Source: Anaerolineae bacterium (GTDB taxonomy: Bacteria; Chloroflexota; Anaerolineae; Promineifilales; Promineifilaceae). Taken from it: DNA of 64,000 nt. The stretch is taken from the NCBI GenBank assembly GCA_030425205.1, contig JAUIAP010000002.1, positions 186,001 to 250,000 of the forward strand, written 5' to 3'. The notes below the pieces were generated by a model. It searched no databases. It saw only the letters and a program-made list of their open reading frames with translations, and was not told the origin of the DNA. A program made the translations under genes and the position numbers. Shown here one piece after another: positions 60,312 through 64,000 of the stretch (within the stretch, counting starts at the first letter, position 1; each line of letters opens with the position of its first letter).

Positions 60312-61037
60312 CTAAACGTTTAAATCTAAGTCGAGATCATCGTCGATGTCTGCGCCTTCGCCGTCATCGTCTTCATCCTCATCGTCTGATTCTTCAATTT
60401 CACCCAGCTCCATGATCATTTCAGAGAGCAGTTCAAAATCGTCTTCATTGATGAGGAAGAACTGATTTGGTTCCAGTAATTTTGTTAGATGATCGGGCAT
60501 GCTTTCCAGTTCGGTTGCGTCGCCCGCAATTGCAAACTCGATATTCTCGATATGTGCATCGACATCTATCGGATAGAGATGAATCTTTTCTTTTGGATCA
60601 TCGCTGTATAGGTAATCTTTTGCCTTCGCCTTTTTTGGGTCTGCCGTGATCGTCGCAACCGCAAAAAAGATTTGCGGTTCGATGGCAAAGTAGAGAAGCC
60701 GATCTCCACGCTCAAGCGCTTGATCTTGCCCAGCCATTGCCTGTCGTTGCTTCAACCCAAGAATGCCTAAGTCGTTATCCTCACTGATGCTCACTGTCTT
60801 GATATAGTGGCGTGAAGTGGAGGCGATCTTAGGCCGTTTCTTGCCTGCTTTTTTCGCCGCCGCTGCTGCCGCTGCTTCCTGTTCTGCCAAGATGTTCTCC
60901 CAGATGCGTTCTTGAATACCTACATTCAAGTCCGCCTCCGAGCCATCCTCAAAGCGCACGTGCATTTTCCGTCCGCTAAAACTCAAAACAGTATATTTCC
61001 CTTTCCGATTTTCGTATTGACCGTTTACTTCAAACAC
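60312..61037 (-). CDS. Uncharacterised protein with possible PUA/EVE-like domain and acidic tail
   Basis: 241 residues. The N terminus (MFEVNGQYENRKGKYTVLSFSG, MHVRFEDGSEADLNV) looks like a small beta domain. An Ala/Lys-rich linker follows. The middle (GDRLLYFAIEPQIFFAVATI, LYSDDPKEKIHLYPIDVDAHI) recalls EVE/PUA-like folds, but this is weak. The last ~30 residues are almost only Asp and Glu. No function assigned; followed by metG on the same strand. Confidence 0.55.
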   Translation of the reverse strand: MFEVNGQYENRKGKYTVLSFSGRKMHVRFEDGSEADLNVGIQERIWENILAEQEAAAAAAAKKAGKKRPKIASTSRHYIKTVSISEDNDLGILGLKQRQAMAGQDQALERGDRLLYFAIEPQIFFAVATITADPKKAKAKDYLYSDDPKEKIHLYPIDVDAHIENIEFAIAGDATELESMPDHLTKLLEPNQFFLINEDDFELLSEMIMELGEIEESDDEDEDDDGEGADIDDDLDLDLNV

Positions 61038-61125
61038 ATTTCCTCTGTAAGCTAACGTTTCGCTGGCATAGTAGCGAGTGGTTTCGTTTTTGTCAATTGA
61101 AAAGAGATATAATTCTCTGGATGAA

Positions 61126-62121
61126 CTATTGATCGTGTCGGGCGAGTAGTTCTTCAGCCTTACTGACTAAGGCGCGATTGCCGATGTAAGTTGGCACTCG
61201 CTGGTGCAAATCGTCGGGTGTCACATCAAGAATAGAGCCTTTTCCCGTCGATCCATACCCGCCAGCTTGTTCTGCAATGTAGGAGAGTGGGGCGGCTTCA
61301 TAAAGTAAACGTAGTTTCCCATTCGGCCGATTGCGTTCTGATGGATACATAAATACCCCTCCGCGCAATAGATTGCGATGAAAATCGGCCACCAACGAAC
61401 CGATGTATCGCTCCGATAACTGAAAACGCTCGTTGTTTTGCAGCCAGCGCACATACTCTTTTGTTCCCTTTGACCAACGATCAAAGTAGGCATGATTGGT
61501 GCTGTAATACTGTGGTGTTTCAGGAAAACGCATATTTTCATGCGAAAGTAGAAACTCACCAATTTCGAGATCGAGCGTAAATCCATGGACGCCCTGACCA
61601 GTCGTATAAACCAGCATCGTACTGGAGCCATAAAGAACGTAGCCTGCTGCTAGTAATTTGTGACCCGGCTGCATGAAGTCTTCGAGACGTCCCCGTTTTT
61701 GATAATCGACCGTGCGATAAATTCCGAATATTGTGCCAATGCTGACATTCACGTCGATGTTTGAGGAACCATCAAGCGGATCAAACACTAAGACGTAGCT
61801 CCCCTTTTGGAACTGTTCAGGTATTTCGAGAAAATGTTCGTGTTCTTCTGAGGCCATTGCACACAATCGACCTGTGTGATCGTTCATGCGAAAGATTACG
61901 TCGTCAGCATAGACATCGAGTTTTTGTTGCTGCTCACCCTGTATATTGCTGCTTCCCGCACGGCCGAGAACGTCGGTCAGCCCCGCGCGATTGGTTTTGA
62001 CTGCGATAATCTTGGCAGAGAGGGCAATATCATATAGTAGATTGGTAAAGTCGCCGCGTGCAGAGTCAGGTTGGGAATCGAGAATGTGCCGTTCAATGGT
62101 GACAATTTTGTTATTGATCAT
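61126..62121 (-). CDS. fbp: Fructose-1,6-bisphosphatase class I
   Basis: 331 residues, full length. Gluconeogenic phosphatase. The metal/catalytic block [29 protein letters not shown] (residues ~105-133) is the class I signature, with ATD-like [15 protein letters not shown] upstream and [29 protein letters not shown] for substrate binding. The ATG at 62121 fits the family start. It stands alone on the minus strand. Confidence 0.96.
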   Translation of the reverse strand: MINNKIVTIERHILDSQPDSARGDFTNLLYDIALSAKIIAVKTNRAGLTDVLGRAGSSNIQGEQQQKLDVYADDVIFRMNDHTGRLCAMASEEHEHFLEIPEQFQKGSYVLVFDPLDGSSNIDVNVSIGTIFGIYRTVDYQKRGRLEDFMQPGHKLLAAGYVLYGSSTMLVYTTGQGVHGFTLDLEIGEFLLSHENMRFPETPQYYSTNHAYFDRWSKGTKEYVRWLQNNERFQLSERYIGSLVADFHRNLLRGGVFMYPSERNRPNGKLRLLYEAAPLSYIAEQAGGYGSTGKGSILDVTPDDLHQRVPTYIGNRALVSKAEELLARHDQ

Positions 62122-62718
62122 GGGAAATCCACTGATAGCTGGAACGCCGTGGGATAATGCGCGACAGCTAAATTATTTTATAGTTCATGGATTTTTCAAA
62201 TTTTGCAGCAAGGTATAAATAGTGTCATAACCTTCATTTTTCACCCTGCTCCTCATGAAATCCCTATGAACCGATTTATTAATTTGAGTGCTGCATGGAG
62301 CGACGCAAGCGTAACATGCGACCCATAGAATGACAAGGGAAATAAGGTCATTTTACTGCCGCTCCACCACCTAAACCCCCTATGTAGCTGACTCACTCTT
62401 TGGCCAGCAAATGATGTGAACATTGGTCTGCACACCATTTGCAAGGTTAAATTTATGCTACAATCAGTATCAGTTGACCGTCATGGTCACTATGATACAT
62501 TTGTAGCTAAGTAATGAAGCGGCTATATTTAACGTATTGAAATTCGGGGTTCTCTGTGCAGCTTTTGATAGCATCAAATTCCAAGCTGCTGGTGCACGTT
62601 GTTTAGCTAGAAACATGGTCATATCGGCCGAATTTACAAAATCTAGCAAAATTTGTCAGTCATGAAGTGCCTCAAATGGCCGTTGTAAAATCATATATGG
62701 AAGTAAATACTGACCAAT
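62122..62718. other. 597-bp intergenic region between fbp and the FAS1 gene
   Basis: Divergent promoters for fbp (minus) and the FAS1 gene (plus) must lie here. Seen: a TGACC-N5-GGTCA inverted repeat at 62475-62489, a clear TCGGCCGA palindrome at 62624-62631, and AT-rich stretches. No convincing reading frame, tRNA or T-run terminator was recognised. Confidence 0.4.
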
Positions 62719-64000
62719 ATGATCAATTTTCCTAAAAGAATTATGTCACGTATTTCGAAATTAACTTTCGCGTTGCTAATGTTTATGTTGGTAATCGTTG
62801 CGAAGCCCAGCAATGCGCAAGGCAACACCCTCATGGACATCATATCCAGTGACTTACGTCTGGATGAATTTAAGGCGGCCATTAACACGGCAGAGCTGGA
62901 CAATATGTTGCGTGGACCCGGTCCATACACCATTTTTGCTCCAGTCGATGGTGCGTTCATCGCCTCAAGTAACAGTGGGGATATGCGCGGCACCGTCCTT
63001 TATCATGGACTAAAAGGTAAATACACCAATGGCGACCTAAAACAACAGACAACGGTTGCCACATTGCTTGGACCCGAACTGGAAATTGTCAACGATCGCG
63101 GTGTGACCATTAATGGTCAGGCGAAGATGGTTGCCATCGATATCCCAGCATCGAACGGGATTTTGCAGATTATTCATGTCCCGCTCTTGCCTCCAGAGGG
63201 TGTCGCCATTCCAACGGCTGAATCGCTTGCAGAGGCAGAGGCAGAGGAAGCAGCTGCGGCGGCTGAGTCAGGGGGCAGCGCGACGACATCAGGTTTGCCA
63301 TCATTGGCGGCGGCCGATCCCGGTCCATCAACCTTCACCGACCCAAATCGTAACCCTGCCTATGTGAGTGGCGGTTTGATGCCCTATTGGATGGGTGTTG
63401 CGACCGATGCGACCGTCTGCAAGGGGATGTCATGGGTAATGGTCGAAGGCTGGGCTGGCTACTCCAAAGTTGGAGCTGATCGCAAAACCAATCCTTATCG
63501 CGGCGATACCTCCTGCGACCAATCGCTTCCAATGCTCTGTTTCAATCGAGATATGAGCGGCGCACCGGCCTTGAGTTTCCGAGAAAGCTGGTCATTCGGT
63601 TCGCTACGTCCAACCTTGCCAGTTCAAGGTTACCAACTCACTTCACAGGCGACCGCCGATGCCTTATGTGCGGCTGCCTATGGTGAAGGGTGGCGTATGG
63701 CTGAGTACCATGACGCAGCTTTTGGTCAAAAGATTGGGCCTGTAAGTGGGCACGACTTTTGGGCGCGCGGTAACGCACCGCTCGGCCAACGCTTTTGGGT
63801 AAGTATTTACGACCAACCTGCCAATCCATGGAATAGCGTGTTGCAACCGAATGGCGCGGGTGGATTTGGTGCAGCCTCAGGGAATAATGGTGGCGGATTT
63901 GTCGACAATCCCGGTGACGACCCCGCATTTATTGGTGATGGCCCCGCTCGAATGTCGCGCAGTCAAGGTTTGGCGGCTGGCAAGATGGCCTGCTCTGGAA
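62719..64000 (+). CDS. Secreted FAS1 (fasciclin)-domain protein, cut by window edge
   Basis: The frame runs to the right edge, at least 427 residues. A basic N terminus and signal peptide (LTFALLMFMLVIVAKPSNAQ) precede a FAS1 domain at about 35-170 (LMDIISSDLRLDEFKAAINTAELDN, GPYTIFAPVDGAF, VLYHGLKGKYTNGDL, NGILQIIHVPLLPPEG). Then comes an Ala/Glu linker and a Cys-containing region of unknown fold. FAS1 domains are adhesive. The start may be ATG 62719 or 62743, both in frame with poor ribosome-binding sites. Confidence 0.75.
   Translation, partial: MINFPKRIMSRISKLTFALLMFMLVIVAKPSNAQGNTLMDIISSDLRLDEFKAAINTAELDNMLRGPGPYTIFAPVDGAFIASSNSGDMRGTVLYHGLKGKYTNGDLKQQTTVATLLGPELEIVNDRGVTINGQAKMVAIDIPASNGILQIIHVPLLPPEGVAIPTAESLAEAEAEEAAAAAESGGSATTSGLPSLAAADPGPSTFTDPNRNPAYVSGGLMPYWMGVATDATVCKGMSWVMVEGWAGYSKVGADRKTNPYRGDTSCDQSLPMLCFNRDMSGAPALSFRESWSFGSLRPTLPVQGYQLTSQATADALCAAAYGEGWRMAEYHDAAFGQKIGPVSGHDFWARGNAPLGQRFWVSIYDQPANPWNSVLQPNGAGGFGAASGNNGGGFVDNPGDDPAFIGDGPARMSRSQGLAAGKMACSG

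Larger units (their letters stand above)
340..62631. repeat. Highly iterated palindrome TCGGCCGA, about 77 copies across the window
   Basis: The octamer TCGGCCGA was counted by eye at about 77 places, roughly one per 830 bp (examples: 340, 397, 833, 2035, 7862, 12484, 20328, 26623, 30910, 37846, 46981, 54671, 62624). Chance predicts about one. The flanks are nearly always A or T (WTCGGCCGAW). It lies in all three codon phases, so protein sequence does not explain it. The largest gaps I saw are about 2.1-2.4 kb, one over rpsA. Hand count; a few may be missed. Confidence 0.9.

Noticed and set aside
340-62631. TCGGCCGA as a sign of restriction avoidance
   Set aside because: Restriction sites are expected to be depleted; this word is strongly enriched, which fits a positive role or a protected methylation site instead.
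1-64000. tRNA, rRNA, insertion sequence or prophage genes
   Set aside because: No T-loop consensus with paired acceptor, no transposase or phage-type protein recognised on reading both strands.

Overview
The window looks like chromosomal DNA of a Chloroflexota bacterium (Anaerolineae/Caldilineae/Ardenticatenia-like). Pointers are a CIRCE-controlled hrcA-grpE-dnaK-dnaJ-prmA cluster, menA, a DUF2344 protein, many lipoproteins with Thr/Pro-rich linkers, and a surface protease ending in a YLP-type tail I associate with this phylum. The taxonomic call is inference. Coding density is high. I found no rRNA or tRNA gene, CRISPR array, transposase or prophage gene.

Layout. 1-5.7 kb: a sigma-70 factor cut by the left edge, a stand-alone McrB-type AAA ATPase, a DUF4332 helix-hairpin-helix protein, and a three-gene ABC importer of the NMT1/THI5 (HMP or riboflavin) type. 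5.8-12 kb: a CAP/LysM surface protein, endonuclease IV, an M19 dipeptidase, MenA and an M32 carboxypeptidase. 12.3-22.4 kb: a giant fused PurL and the HrcA heat-shock cluster with a perfect CIRCE element. 22.5-26.1 kb (minus strand): rpsA-infA behind a consensus promoter and a long leader with an attenuator-like hairpin, a RidA protein and a YpdA-like flavoprotein. 26.3-34.2 kb: envelope and lipoproteins, a CpXC zinc-ribbon protein, DUF2344 and CarA. 34.3-38.2 kb: a BMP-type nucleoside ABC importer with only one permease. 38.4-47.9 kb: VOC, YkvA and GlsB proteins, two overlapping AI-2E-type permeases, M48 and M28 peptidases, a sugar-binding lipoprotein and a DCC protein. 58.3-60.1 kb is metG, 60.3-61.0 kb an unknown acidic-tailed protein, 61.1-62.1 kb class I FBPase, and a FAS1-domain secreted protein runs off the right edge.

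The most interesting locus is 47,987-58,269 on the minus strand. In transcription order it encodes a membrane-anchored Fn3-like protein, an HPr-kinase-like P-loop protein, a PqqD-like protein, a radical SAM/SPASM enzyme and a 49-residue Cys-containing peptide with a leader/core look, then a terminator. This reads as a RiPP pathway. After about 360 bp come a gingipain-like C25 protease with a YLPIVLK end, an S26 signal peptidase of the Ser/His kind, a mucin-like Fn3 protein with a C-terminal anchor, and a second C25 protease; these last three overlap or nearly overlap. The two blocks may form one system for making, exporting and displaying a modified peptide; that link is inference.

At a larger scale, the palindrome TCGGCCGA occurs about 77 times by hand count (about one expected), usually as WTCGGCCGAW, in all reading frames: a HIP1-like highly iterated palindrome. 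Several intergenic gaps also hold hairpins built from a short word repeated two to four times and then its reverse complement; one similar element lies in frame inside purL.
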